This document shows, piece after piece, positions 1 to 12,741 of a stretch of 64,000 nt of DNA; within the stretch, counting starts at the first letter, position 1; each line of letters begins with the position of its first letter. The notes beneath the pieces were generated by a model. It did not search any database and was not told where the DNA came from. It saw only the letters and a program-made list of their open reading frames with translations. The stretch is taken from contig NC_057792.1 in assembly GCF_014905175.1 (NCBI RefSeq), positions 5,642,001-5,706,000 of the forward strand. Reading direction: 5' to 3'. The position numbers and the translations under genes are program-made. The DNA is from Aphidius gifuensis. Lineage: Eukaryota > Arthropoda > Insecta > Hymenoptera > Braconidae.

Positions 1-127
1 ACTTGTAAAGAAGGGGGGAGGGACTTTAGGTATTCAAGTGTTTAAAAAAACACCAAATAATTACTTAAATTTATGACATTCTATACATATAAGTAATATA
101 TACGTCAAATTAAATAAATTTAAATAG

Positions 128-1258
128 AGTTTCAGAAGGATCCTCATCATCTCCTAAGAAAAATAAAAAAAATTTTTTTCTAAGATACAATATTAGTGTA
201 AAATATATGAAGGAAAATCCAGCGCGAGTAATGAATCTTTTCGAAGAAGATGGGTAAGATTACTTTGATTATTTTTTAATTTTAAATATCCACCAACTTG
301 TAAAGAGTAGAAGACTTTAATGATTTAAGTATTAAAACAAGAATCAATCCCAAATAACCTTATGCAATTTTTATATATATTTAGCAGACACAAAAGTGCA
401 GTCAAGAAAATCAAAAAAGGAAAAACCAATGATGTGAAACGTCCACAAAGCCCGTAAGAATTACGTTATTTAATATTATACAAACTTGATCACACAAATA
501 TGTAAGATATTTATAATTGTTTTTTTTTTTTTTTGTCTGTTAGAAATCATTATGAAGCACGTCTCAAAGAGTTGGAAAAAGAATTCCCCAATATAAGTCT
601 TAAAAGATACAATATTAGTGAAAAAGATATGAAAGAAAATCCAGGGCGAGTAATAAAACTTTTCGAAGAAGAATGGTAAGATTACTTTGATTATTTTTTA
701 ATTTTAAATATCCATTAACTTGTAAAGAATGGAAGACTTTACTGATTTAAGTGTTATTAAAACAACATTAATCCCAAATACTCAAATTTATCGAATAACC
801 TTATGCAATTTTTATTTTTATTTAGCAAACACAAAAGTGCAGTTGAGAAAATCAAACAAGGGAAAATTAATGAAGTGAAACATTCACAAAACCCGTAAGA
901 ATTACGTTATTTAATATTATACAAACTTGATCACACAAAATTGTAAGATATTTATAATTGTTTTTTTTTTTTTGACTGTTACAGAAAAAAAGATTTCGTG
1001 GACGAATTTAATGAGAATGAAGCTGTTAGAAATAGTTATAAAGCACATCTCAAAGAGTCAGAAAAAGATTTCCCCAATATAAGTCTTCAAGCAGAAGCAT
1101 ATATATATAAAGAAAGCATTGAGAAAACTAGGGAACTCACACCCGAAGAATACTCAATATATTCCAAAAAAATGATGTCTGCTCTACAAATTGGGAATTC
1201 AATAAGGTCAATATTAATGAAGAGTAGGAAAGATCTTATTCCCTTGGCTAAATTATAA
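128..1258 (+). CDS. Unrecognised charged protein, copy A (5' end outside window)
   Basis: Five exons fit one frame: 128-253, 385-453, 544-675, 826-894 and 985-1258 (stop TAA). Every junction is phase 2. The product is rich in Lys and Glu, has no membrane segment in the visible part and no domain I recognise. It is internally repetitive: a long exon (motifs RYNIS, KENPxRV and LFEE) is followed by a 69-bp exon (KHKSAVEKIK), and this pair occurs twice. The introns between them are also nearly identical, so exon pairs were duplicated with their introns. The last exon ends with RELTPEE followed by a basic tail. The start codon lies before base 1; the sequence at 1-127 matches the intron before exon 4 of the downstream copy. 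A poly(A) signal AATAAA is at 1361. Function unknown. Confidence 0.65.
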
Positions 1259-1360
1259 CTTCGGTAAATTTCACTTTACATTCAGTCACTATTTAGTACT
1301 GCTTTGGACAAACATGTTTATTTGAAATGTATCACATTATTTTCTTTCTTTCTTGCTTTG

Positions 1361-1370
1361 AATAAATAAA
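1361..1370 (+). terminator. Poly(A) signal of copy A gene
   Basis: AATAAATAAA lies about 100 bases after the stop at 1258. The same context (GAATAAATAAACG) follows the stop of the downstream copy near 3550. Confidence 0.5.
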
Positions 1371-1627
1371 CGTCTGGAAAAAAAAAAATTTATAATACGA
1401 CAAAAGGATTTTTTTTTGTTACCTTTACCTATTTTATTTAAAATAAAAAATAAAAATTAACTCTTGACGATATTTTTGAAGATATTGAATTATTATTATT
1501 TTTTTGTTTTTTAAATTGATTAAAAATTAAATAAATAAAAATGTATTTTATTGAAAATCAAGTACAGAAAAAAAAAATAATGATAATAAAATTGTTACTA
1601 TTTACAACACATTTTTTTCGTTTCAAA

Positions 1628-1735
1628 TTAAGGATACATGTCTTCACGATCAGCTCCATCACCATCACTAACATCTTCAAGATTTAAAAATAGTAAAAAA
1701 TGAGGTGGACGATATACTTCATGATAAAATTCCTT
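1628..1735 (-). pseudogene. Decayed copy of the terminal Prp8 exon
   Basis: Read on the minus strand this resembles the real last exon of Prp8 (3820-3977): it begins KEFYHE and ends ADREDMYP before TAA, where the true gene ends ADREDMYA. It carries substitutions (for example HRPAH to YRPPH) and an altered acidic segment, and stops matching upstream of the KEFYHE codons, so it has no acceptor site and no rest of the gene. Flanking sequence (1540-1627) also matches the DNA around 3720-3819. It is a by-product of the tandem duplication that made copies A and B. Confidence 0.8.
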
Positions 1736-1781
1736 TTCTAAAATTTAGTCTCTAGGCTTCTTGCTGATCTGGGGGTTGATC

Positions 1782-1869
1782 CTTGACGTGGTAGGGCGAA
1801 AAAATCCTCCAACAACTCATAGAAAGTTATATGGGTTGTAGGAGAATTTTTTCTCTCGACCACGTCAAG
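1782..1869. promoter_or_regulatory. Imperfect hairpin with two inverted TGACGTGG motifs, upstream of copy B
   Basis: Outer arms are CTTGACGTGGT (1782-1792) and ACCACGTCAAG (1859-1869), a perfect 11-bp match. Inside them AAAAAATCCTCCAACAAC (1799-1816) pairs imperfectly with GTTGTAGGAGAATTTTTT (1835-1852). TGACGTGG resembles the ATF6/XBP1-type bZIP site. It lies about 80 bases before the proposed start codon of copy B. It could be promoter DNA, a 5' leader hairpin, or the remains of a small inverted-repeat element; the sequence alone does not decide. Confidence 0.4.
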
Positions 1870-1950
1870 AATTCACGCTCAGCTACCTTTGTTGGAGGAG
1901 TAAACTAAGAAAATTTCAAAGCAGACTGCAACAGACATAAAAAACTTATC

Positions 1951-3489
1951 ATGTCTTCTTCAAATGAGTAAGTATAAAATTACTTCAAGTTTATTAAAAT
2001 TGAATTGACAATAAATTTTTTTATTGTACTGAATTATTATATATTATATCTTTACATCTATATCAGAGAATGACAACTCATACTTTTTGCCGTGAGTTTA
2101 GAATTGTTTAGAAATTTAGAATTGCAGGTAAATAATTGACACGTGACTTAAACGGGACTTTAGTGATTTTTAACACTAAAATTTACTTAAATTTATCACG
2201 TTTATCACATAATCTGATGCCATTTTTCACGACCTCATACATGTAAAATTTATGACATTTTATAACTAATTAAGTAATATAATTTATGTAAATAAATTGA
2301 AAGTCCTTCAATAGTGTTTCAGAAGGACCCTCCACATCTTCAGGAATGATAAAACAAGAATTAATTAAAGAAACTCTCGATGATGCTGTAAAAGATTCAA
2401 TGAAAATGCTGAAAATTGAAGATGCACAGTAAGAAAAACATTATTTTTAATTTTAAATATCCATCAACTTAAAAAGGATTGGGGGGCTTTAGTTAAATTT
2501 CATAAAAACCACCAACAAATACTAGAATTTATAATAATTGTATATATACGTGAATGTCAAATTAAATTTTTAATAGATTTGCAGTAAAAGAAGAAAAAAT
2601 ATTGAAGGAGTCTGAAGTAATTCACATTTCTGAAAAAGCATTGGCTAAATCTAGAGAACTGATAGAAGCCAGAGAAACCCAAAAGTAAGAATCAAATTAT
2701 TTTTAATTCTAAATATTCATTAACTTGTAAAGAAGAGGGGGGAAGGGGCTTCAGTTATTTAAGTATTTAAAAAAAAACACCAAATAATTACTTAAATTTA
2801 TGACATTCTATAACATATAAGTAGTCTTATCTACGTCAAATTAAATAAATTTAAATAGAGTTTCAGAAGGACCCTCATCTTCTAAGAAAAATAAACAAAA
2901 TTTTTATCAAAGATACAAAATTACTAGAAAAGATATAAAGGAAAATCCAGGGCGAGTGATAAAACTTTTTGAAGAAGATTGGTAAGATTACTTTGATTAT
3001 TTTTTAATTTTAAATATCCATCAACTTGTAAAGAATGGGGAACTTTAATGATTTAAATATTTAAAAATTAAATCAATCACAAATACTAAAATTTATCGAA
3101 TAACCTTATGCAATTTTTATATATATTTAGCAGACACATAAGAGCAGTCCACAGAATCAAATATGGAATAACCGATGATGTGAAACATCCACAAAGCCAG
3201 TAAGAATTACGTTATTTAATATTATACAAACTTGATCACACAAAATTGTAAGATATTTATAATTGTTTTTTTTTTTTTTGTCTGTTACAGAAAAAAAGAT
3301 TTCTTGGACAAAATCGCTGAGGATGAAGCACAGCTCCAAGAGCTAGAAAAACAACTTTCCAATGTAAGTCTTCTAACAGAATCATCTTTGCATGAAGAAG
3401 AAATAGAAGAGAATCGGGAATTGACACCAGAACACTCTAGATTGCGAAAAAAAATTGTGTCAGCTATAGCACGTAAATGCACCTTTTAG
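1951..3489 (+). CDS. Unrecognised charged protein, copy B (209 aa)
   Basis: Six exons, all joined in phase 2: 1951-1967 (ATG TCT TCT TCA AAT GA), 2315-2428, 2577-2684, 2859-2981, 3131-3199 and 3291-3489 (stop TAG). Exons 2 and 4 use the acceptor AATAG just before GTTTCAGAAGG; the tempting CAG inside that string would break the frame. The predicted protein begins MSSSNDVSEGPS, is highly charged, has no signal peptide or membrane segment, and ends with a segment (KKDFLDKIAEDEA, then RELTPEHS) like the end of copy A. Exons 4-6 and their introns match those of copy A closely. Not recognised; no function proposed. The short first exon could instead be an upstream ORF, so the N-terminus is less certain than the rest. 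Confidence 0.6.
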
Positions 3490-3930
3490 TACTGATTTGG
3501 AACACTGTGTTTATATGAAATGTATCACATTATTTTATTTTTTTTTTTCGAATAAATAAACGTCTAAAAATATATAAATTAAAGGAAAAAAAAAAATGTA
3601 TAACACAAAAAAGGTTTTTTCTTTTTTTTTTTGTTACCTTTATTTTATCTAGAATAAAAATTAAAATTAACTCTCAACGAGTTAATGAATTGAATTTTTT
3701 TTTAATTGATTAAAAATTAGATAAATCAAACTGTATTTTATTGAATATCAAGTACAGAAAAAAAAAAAAAATAATAATAAAATTGTTACTATTTACAACA
3801 CATTTTTTTTCCTTTCAAATTAAGCATACATATCTTCACGATCAGCTCCAACACCATCACCACCATCCTCAAGATTTGAAAATAGTAGAAAATGAGCTGG
3901 ACGATGTATTTCATGATAAAATTCCTTAGG
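2859..3930. repeat. Segment present twice in tandem (other copy about 128-1740)
   Basis: The last three exons of copy B, the 3' untranslated region and the antisense end of Prp8 recur in the same order at about 128-1740. The first copy contains one extra exon pair. Exons, introns and the poly(A) region are all still alignable by eye, which indicates a fairly young tandem duplication with one end inside Prp8. Confidence 0.75.
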
Positions 3931-6900
3931 ATTAGCCAGTTGTAATTCGTACTTCATGGTTATCTGATGTCGAACACCTGTAAAATAAATGTTAAAAAAA
4001 GAAAAAATTAATTTTTATTATAAAAAATAAATAAATAAATAAATAAACAAAATAATAAAATATATAAAACTTACCCATGAAATTATAATTCCAAGAACCT
4101 TGACTTGGTGTCATGAAGAAACCAAGGAAACGATCAGACAATAACATTTGAACTTTTTCATAGTGACTTGGTAAATAACCCTTTGGATTATTACCACATT
4201 CAGGATTTTGTTTACCCCATTCAAAACCACTTGGTGTTAGTTTATATGCTGTTAATGAACATGAACCAGGTGTAAAACTACATGTTATAACAACAGTTTT
4301 TTCACCATCCCATACACTATTTTCAACCATAACTTTAGCATGTGCTGATATATCTTGTGGTGATAATTGTGGTAATTCATTTGGTTGTGTATGTATCCAA
4401 CCAAGTGGTTCCATATCTTTGAGATATTCATGATTTGGTAATATACTTGGTAAAGTTACCTTTTGATGTGTACCCCATTGTGGTGGCATAACAATACAAC
4501 GTATTTCTTTAACTTGTGGATTATCTGGTGGTGATATACCATATAAATAACCAGCAATTTGTGCACGTAAATCTGATATTGTTACAAATTTTTTTAATAC
4601 ATTTTTAGGTAATATATATGTATATCCAGTTTCTTTAATATCATCAGATGACACATAAATATGATTTGTACGTAAATGAAGATTTGTTGCTGATATTGCT
4701 CTAACACGCCATTCTGTTTTTGATGAAAATGATTGTGTTTCATAATTTGATGTTGTTGCTGTTATTATTTCATCACCATGTTTATTAACAGTACGTGTTG
4801 TTGTTGCTGTTAATTGTGATTGTTCTTTTGTTTGTTTTTCAATTTCAGCAATTTGTTGACGTTGTGCTGATGGTGCTGATATTTCCATACCCAATATAAT
4901 ATCACGTATTTCAGATTGTGTTAATGATGCAACATTAACATTATTTTTTTTACCATAATCAGCTAATATTAAATCTTTTAATTGTACTTCAACTTTAATC
5001 CATTCTTCATCAGTTAATGTTGGCCATATATGATGTGGTTCTGTTATTGTTGTTTTATCTGGTTTTAATACAACTTTTGTTCTTTCAGTATTAACATGTA
5101 ATGCACGTAATATTAATATTAATCTTGAAAATGCTGTATATGATGATATTGTTTTTAACCAATCATCATAAAGATTAAATAATACCATTTGTGGTTCAGT
5201 TGCTTTTAATATTAAATCACCAAATTTTTCAACTTTTAAACATGCTTGAAATGGTAATTGTAATTCTGATCCTTTAATAACAATATTTGGAAAATCTAAT
5301 AAATGTACTTCAAGTGGATCCAACATACCCTTTCTAGTAACAATAATTTGTTTTGGTTGTTCTTCAACTGGTAATGAACGAATTAATGCAGCAACTTCTT
5401 CAGCTGTTTTCCATTTAGCTAATTGACCAAGACGTTTTTGTCCAGCCCATACAGATGTATGAATAATTTTTAAAAATAATTGTCCAGTTCTTGGATTAAA
5501 TATAAATATAGCACCATTTATTGGTTTTGTTGTTAAATTACCTTCAAATGTTTTATGTATTGTAACACGATATACATTTGTATCATCAACAAACCATATT
5601 ATTTGATTTGAAAATAATTCACCATAATTTTGTGATGATAAATATGGTTCAGTTGGTTCAGATGAATATAATTGTAATGCTTTTCTAATTCTTTCACGTA
5701 ATACATATAATGCTGGATTTGCTTTCATTATTTTAGCCATAGCTTGTCCAATAAGTGCTTTACAACCAGGGAACCAATGACCATATGCTGAATGTAAATT
5801 ATATGCTAAATCAATTGCAATTAATAAACCAGTTGGTGATGGATATATTGACATATTATCAGTTGTATAATCTAAAAATTTTGCACGTGCATATCTTTCA
5901 ATATCATGTGAATCATAATCACCCCAACGTAATTGTACATCAATCCAATATTTTTGTGTTGTTGTATTATCCATTGAATCTTTTGTATCAGCAAGTAATG
6001 ATGGTCTTGATACTGTCCATTTATAGGCAGAAAATAATAATATATCAGCACATGAACTATTCATTTTATATGATTTACGTGGATGTATTGTTTCTTTTTG
6101 TACTGTTTCAATTTCTAATGCATCAAGTTCTTGATCAAATACTTGACATAAATCCATGACAATTGATTCATGTACTTTTTGCCATAAATGAGCACGAAAT
6201 ATTTGTATAAGTGATATTTTTAATGTTGGTATTTTACCATGCATAAATATACCAGTTAAATCAAGTTGTACTTGAAAACCAACATATACATTTGCACGAT
6301 TTATTGTTGGTGACCACCATAATGTAAAACGACGATTTGGTATTTGATTTAAACCTGAACGTTGTGCATTTGTTAACTTTTTATATTTCATTGATTCTTC
6401 AAAACCAGATGCTTTTTCCCAGAATAAACCTTCCCATGTTGGAAAATATGTACCTTTAAATAATGTATGTTCAAGTATACCCTCAACACCACCAAGTGCT
6501 TGTATCATATCTGTTCTATAATTATTTAAATTCCATAATTTACCATCATGTCGTTGATGTGTCCACCAAAATGGATTTTGTTTTAATACTTGATATTGTT
6601 TAAATTCTGTACGTATTCTCCAACCTTTATCATATGCAAGTGTATGTCTATCTTTTTGAAATAATGTATTAATACGTGGTATACCACGATCCCAACTATC
6701 CTCTAAATCTTCAAGTGTTAATCTACGATTTTGTGCATTAGCTTCTTGTCTTTTTAATGCATATTCAGCCCATACACGTTGTGAATCAATAAATTCAGAT
6801 TCCCATGGTTGTATATAACGATATAAATTTGGTATTAATTGATCTTCATCATGACTCATACCAGAACGAAAATGTGTTATACCAACATCTGTTTGTTTTG

Positions 6901-9900
6901 ACCAACGTAAATCACTTTGTGGTATTAATACATGTCCCATTGATAACATACCTAAACCACCTAATTCTTTTGGTGTATAAAATACAACTGGTGGAAAACG
7001 TGATGGCATTTTTGAATTTAAACCAATTTTAATACGTGTTTGTATTTTATTTTCACATTTAACTAATAAATCAAGTAATTCTTGTGTATTAACAACAGCT
7101 TCACGAAAATATGTCATTAAACCAATTAATGCTGTATTCCATTTATTAACAATTTTAGTAAATGTTGTTGAACCAGATGCCATTAATATTTGTCTAACAC
7201 GATTATGAAAACGATTAAGACTTTCATCATCAACACGTAAGAAACATTGTGCAGTACGTGCTTTTGTTATTTCATTTTGTAAATTCCATACACCATCTTT
7301 TGCTGTAAATTCTTCATGTGTTGTACGACATTTTGGTAATATTCTACATTCAAAACCACTCATATTAAATAATAAATTTGGATTATCTTTTGAATAAACA
7401 GATACAAAACTACAATCCCAATTAATTGTTGTTGTTGAACGTGGTAAACGATTTTTAATATCCCAAAAAACAGCTCTACCTAAATTAACATCATGTTTCA
7501 TTAATCTCATTCTTGCATCACGTGGCCAACATTTTTTATTATTATAACCAACAATATTTTCATTATTTGGATCTGGATGTTCAGTTAAATATCTTTGTAT
7601 AAGATCTCTAGCTTCTTCAGCATTAAAACGTAAAAATATATGTATTTTATCAACATAACGACAATAAAGACGTATTGGATGTGCACCCTCTGATGCTGTA
7701 TCTTGAAATGTTAAAAAATCATTTGGCATTTGTGGTGGTCCAGCCATTTCACTAGCACGTGTTAAACCAAGTACTAATAAATCAAGTACAAGACCATAAT
7801 ATTGTGCAATAAATGATGCAAATTGTAAACCACGTATTATACCATATGAATTTGTATGATTCATATCTTTATAATTTATAATAACATTATTTTTAGCAGT
7901 CATATAATCAGCAATATTATGATCAACAATAAGTCTTAGTAATCTATTTAATAATGTTAAATCAATTTTTTCATATAATTTATCAAACTTTGATTCAAGT
8001 AATACATTACATTCACCCTCAGATACATCCCATACATCTTGTAAATTATTAATACCTTGACACCATTTATAAACAAGTAATGGTGGTGGTTCTGTATCTG
8101 ATGGTTTAACCCATGGTGGAAATAAACGTCTTTTATCAGCTTCATACCATAAATATTGATCAAGATATGCATCTGTTATTTTTTCAAGTGGTTCAACATC
8201 ATATACTGGTATTAAATGACTATATAAATCCATAAATTCAATACCAACTTCTTTAAATGCACGTTGTGTTAATAAATGACGTTTAATACGTGATAATGCC
8301 TCATGTGGATTATCATATGCTTGTTCAATTAAACCCAACTCTTCTCTTTGACTTTGATTAAGACGTGATTTAACTGAATATGCTTCTTTTAATCTTTCAA
8401 GTGCTAATATTAAAAGTTTTGTATCATGTTTATATGATAATGGTGGAAATGGTATTGGTGCAAATCTACGTGATTCAAGCCAATGTACTGTTGTTGTATA
8501 TATTGCAACAGCTTCTTCTGGTGATATATATGGTCCATCTTTAAGATAATTATGTTGTCTTTCTTGTTCATTTTTTAAATATAAACGTGTTAATCTACCA
8601 AGATTTTTTTTACATACAGTTTTATCAACAGTTGCACCACGACGTATACGTTCACGATTATAATGTGCTGTATTTGTCCACCAATCAGCTTTCATTTTAA
8701 CATAACGTAATATCATATTTTCAATTGGTATTGGTAAACCAGGTACTTTCCATGGTATATTTGCTTTCCAACATCTCCATGCTTCACTTAAATGTTGTAA
8801 TATTGTTCTTGCTTTATTTTGTTTAATTCCTTCAGGCATCATATCAACAATATCATGCATAACAGATGCACGTAATTCTAAATCAAAATGTGATTCAACA
8901 CGTTGTTTTGTAACTGTTTTAGCAACACCCTTTGAATGTCTACCTTCAAATTGACGTGATAATAAATTACCAAGCCATCTTTCAAGTAATGGTGTTATAC
9001 CTCTCATAAAAAATAACCATACACGCCAACCAGGTGCCCAAAAACCACAACCAGGACCTTTACCAACTGGTCCAGTATTAAAACGATAATATATTAAATG
9101 TTTTAAATCTTTACACATACGTATTTGACGCATTAATTTATATTTATAACGATACATTCCAGTTAATTGTCCAACATGTGCAAATATATATTGTAAACCA
9201 TCAGCAAGTTGAAATGCATCAACATTATTTAAACGATATTGTACATGTGAATCAATTATTAATTTTGTTAATCTTAATATTTCACGACATAAATGAAATG
9301 CATTACCAAAACGTGATTTTTTTCTTTCTTTTGTTGTTAATGTTTTGACTGGTTTTAAATTAAAATTATAATCTAAATGTAAATAATTTAAATTTTTACG
9401 ATGTATCAAAAGATTTAACATATTATAACCTTGACGACATACTTGTAAACCAGCTTCAACCCAATCAATTGTTGTTGTTTGAAAGAATTTTGTTGATTTA
9501 AATGATCTAAATAGATAACGTTTTTTTTGTGGTTTTGGATGACGATGTTTCAATGCATTTAATACATAATATTTCAATAATTTTTGGTATGATACACGTA
9601 CTTTAACTGGTTGTCCTGGTGGACAATGTTCTCTGTACCATGATTTAACAAGTGGTATATCAATTGCACGACGTGTACGACCTGAACGTGTATTAAATGG
9701 TCTTGGTGCCCATAATAATGCTATACCATTTGCTGTATTATCAGTATACAATGGTGTTTCTTGAAGAAATGGTTGTACTTCTTCATCTAATATAAAATCT
9801 TCATCATCTTCAACCATTGGTTCAACTGTTTTTAATGAATTACGATGTGATATTGGATTTATCAATGGATCAAAATAGAAAGCTGGTAAATCTGGATCTT

Positions 9901-11635
9901 CAGTTTTTATATAAACAACATTTGGTGCATGATACCTTGAAAAAAAAAAAACGAGGGTGTATCTCTATTAGTTTACGATTAAACCACGTATCAAAGAAGA
10001 AAAATTATTTATAATATAATATTCTATCAACTAGAATAAATTGTTGATAGTTTCAGCAGTTTTTCTCTTAATTTTACAAGAAATACGAATAACAACTATC
10101 ATTATTATATCACATTGCTAGTAAGACTAGCAAAAAAACTAAATAACAAGTCTTAAAACATAAATGTGATGTTAAAAAATTAAAAAAATTGTTATACAAC
10201 TTACCATGATAAATGAACAAAATGTGGCATATTATTGTAGAGATATGGAAATGCAATTCTGTACTCTGTTCTTATTGGTTGTCGTATAATAATTTTGTTG
10301 ATATCATTAAATTCATTCCAATCTTCATCAGCAGTATTTGAATCTTTGACTAATGGTTCAAATTTTGGTCCACCAGGTATTGCCATATTAAGTGCTTTTG
10401 CAGTGAAAAATGATTTAGCATCAAATAGATAGAAAAAATTTTGATCAACAAGATCAGTTAACAATGGATTTGCCAAACGATAAAGAGTTGCCATTTGTGG
10501 TAAACTTAAATTCCATTTACGATATGTTGATCCATTGACATATCTAAAATTATAAAACATAAAAATCTAAATTAAAAAATAAATATAGTAATAAACAAGT
10601 GTTAATTATTTTCAATTTTTTTTTTAAAATCTTCAGATTAGCGTTTGTTCCAACCATGATGCTCTCGTCAGCCTTGTCAAAGACAAGCCACAATTACATC
10701 ACAGAAGCCAAGCCACATGACACTTGGTTTCAGGACCCCTACGCGATTCATCATTTAATTATTATTATTAGTTAATTAAATCTAAATTATTTGTTAATAA
10801 TAAAAAAAAAATCTTACTTTGTTCCAACAAGTGGTTTATGTTCATAAAACCAAGATGCAATACTTTGATCTTCATCTGAATTAAGTTCAATTTGTATAGC
10901 TTCAAGTGGTTCAACATCTAAAACATTATCAGCATAATCAAGTGGTGGTTCTTCATCATCAAATGGTGGAAATCTCATTCTTTTAAAATGACGTCTATCA
11001 CGTTTTTCACGTCTCATCATAATCCACATTGTTCCCCATTGTGCAATATATACTGGCTCAACAACCCATGGTATTTCATTGACAAATGTTATTGCACCAG
11101 TAATATGATATAATACTTTAACATCACGTATTTGTTCCCATGGCATTGGCATATTTTCAAGTAATTTCATAACAGCATGTGGCATATATTTAAGTGCACC
11201 AAGATATACTCTTTTATCATGTCTATATTTACGACTACTCATATCACCATGATCACGTATTATTTTTCTAATATGTTCTGGTGGCATATCTTCTTTTTGT
11301 GCATCAACAAAACCAAATTTACGTTTTGATGCAAAACGTTTTGTTTGTAATTGATGCCATTTTTGTGATTTTTCTTGTAATTTATCTTCAGTTATTATTT
11401 CTGGTGGTTGTGGCATTTGTGGAAGTGGTGGAGCAACAGCACCACTGTTAACCATAGCTTGCATATGAGCATGATGTGCAACAGCTTGTGCTTGTGCTTG
11501 AGCTGCTGCATGAACTTGAGCCTGAGCTTGTGCTTGGGCTTGAGCTTGAGCAGCTGCTGCCAGCTGGGCTTGGGCCTGCTGCTGGGCAATAATTGTCCAC
11601 GAATGCGGATCCAATAAATACGGTGGGAGAGACAT
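3820..11635 (-). CDS. Prp8: Pre-mRNA-processing-splicing factor 8 (Prp8)
   Basis: The large U5 snRNP protein at the catalytic core of the spliceosome; it acts in the nucleus. Coding exons on the minus strand: 11635-10818, 10543-10205, 9935-4075 and 3977-3820, with phases that close exactly, giving about 2391 residues (human protein 2335). Near-complete colinearity with known Prp8 is visible: FGFVDAQKEDMPPEH, IPGGPKFEPLV, the WYREHCPPGQPVKVR region, the reverse-transcriptase-like and endonuclease-like core, the RNase H-like domain, and the C-terminal MPN/Jab1 domain ending ADREDMYA. The N-terminus is unusual: residues about 18-60 are an Ala/Gln-rich run of mostly AQ repeats, longer than the Pro-rich start of the vertebrate protein. 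A 5' untranslated exon is likely (acceptor at 11658, donor near 12112). The terminal exon has a decayed duplicate at 1628-1735. Confidence 0.98.
10633..10754 (-). ncRNA. Candidate C/D-box snoRNA in the first coding intron of Prp8
   Basis: The segment stands out as GC-richer than its intron. In the direction of Prp8 transcription it shows box C ATGATGA (10754-10748), box D' CTGA (10733-10730), a C'-like TGATG (10701-10697) and box D CTGA (10636-10633), in the right order. Flanking TTAAA and TTTTAA could form a short terminal stem. The sequence before box D (GGAACAAACGCTAAT) and before box D' (ATCGCGTAGGGGTC) would be the guides; I could not assign rRNA or snRNA targets from memory. An internal hairpin GCTTGTC-TTT-GACAAG lies between C' and D. 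The element is somewhat long for the class. Confidence 0.5.
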
Positions 11636-12741
11636 CTTGTAATATTTATGTCACCACCTGGAAATAAAATTCAATAAAAATCAAATTAATTCAACATTTT
11701 TAGAGGTTATGGTTTATTTATTTTTTTAAACAAACAAATTTTACAATTATTACTAATTTTATTTTTAATTTATAATTTATTTAATAGATATATTTTTTAT
11801 TTATATTGTAATCACTCAATTGACGTTTAAACAATAGTTAATTTATCATAAACTAAAAATTACAACAAACAAAAATAAAAAATTTTTTTTCATATTATTT
11901 TTCTATAAATAAAATACTGAATATTAAATATAAATTAAATTAATAATAATTGTAAATTATTTAAATAATAATTAATGTAATTTATTAGGTAAATTTTTTT
12001 TTTTTTAATCAAAAGTAAAATGGAGGATTGTGTATTGAGTTAAAAAAATGCCGGAAATTTGTAAATTAATATTAACTTATAAAATAATCACTAAAGATTT
12101 ACTTTTTATGCTTACCTTGTTTATTATTTTTAGTACATAATAATATCTTGTTAATTATATGAACACTAACAGTCTAATATTAATAAATATTAATAATTAA
12201 AAAAAGTACTGCCGACGTTGACAAACGTTATTTATCGGCGTGGGTATGCTCCGTATTGCACAGTATTAAAAATGGCGTTAGACCGGTTGTTTTTATGTTC
12301 CGGCGGATTTACATTAAACGCCGTAAAAAATCGCTCATTAAAAACAAAAATTTAATACGTTTTAAATATTATTTTTTAATTTTTTATTAATCACATTAAT
12401 TAATTATACAAATAACATGACAAGACTGTACAAATATTAAATACGAAGGAGCAAGTCGATTAGTATATAAAAAAACAAATTTGGAATGTTTTTCCAAAAA
12501 AAAAAAAAAAAATTACATCTTGTTGGCAAGAATATTGTTATAAATAATATGACTTTTTTTTTTTTTTTCTTTTAATTATTGTTAAGACTGAGGATCACTT
12601 CGAATTTATTACATAAAAGAATTAACAAATCTAGTTTTTATATTGATCTAGATATTTTTGTTACGCCAATAATTTATCTTCATTATTTGTTTTTGTTTTT
12701 TAAATCAATTATCTTTTTATTGATTGGAATTAATGATTAGA
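11636..12741. other. Prp8 5' untranslated region and promoter; Fis1 3' flank
   Basis: AT-rich DNA between two minus-strand genes. A GC-richer island at about 12205-12330 is the likely Prp8 promoter. An acceptor CAG at about 11658 and a donor GTAAG near 12112 (minus strand) suggest an untranslated first exon. No convincing coding sequence was seen. Confidence 0.45.

Noticed and set aside
5755..6159. Plus-strand ORF of 134 codons inside Prp8
   Set aside because: Antisense to the conserved Prp8 coding exon; composition is a mirror of Prp8 codons and it has no protein-like motifs.
9936..10204. Second possible snoRNA in the Prp8 intron (CTATCAAC/GTTGATAG stem)
   Set aside because: Only a short stem and weak C/D-like boxes in AT-rich DNA; not enough support.
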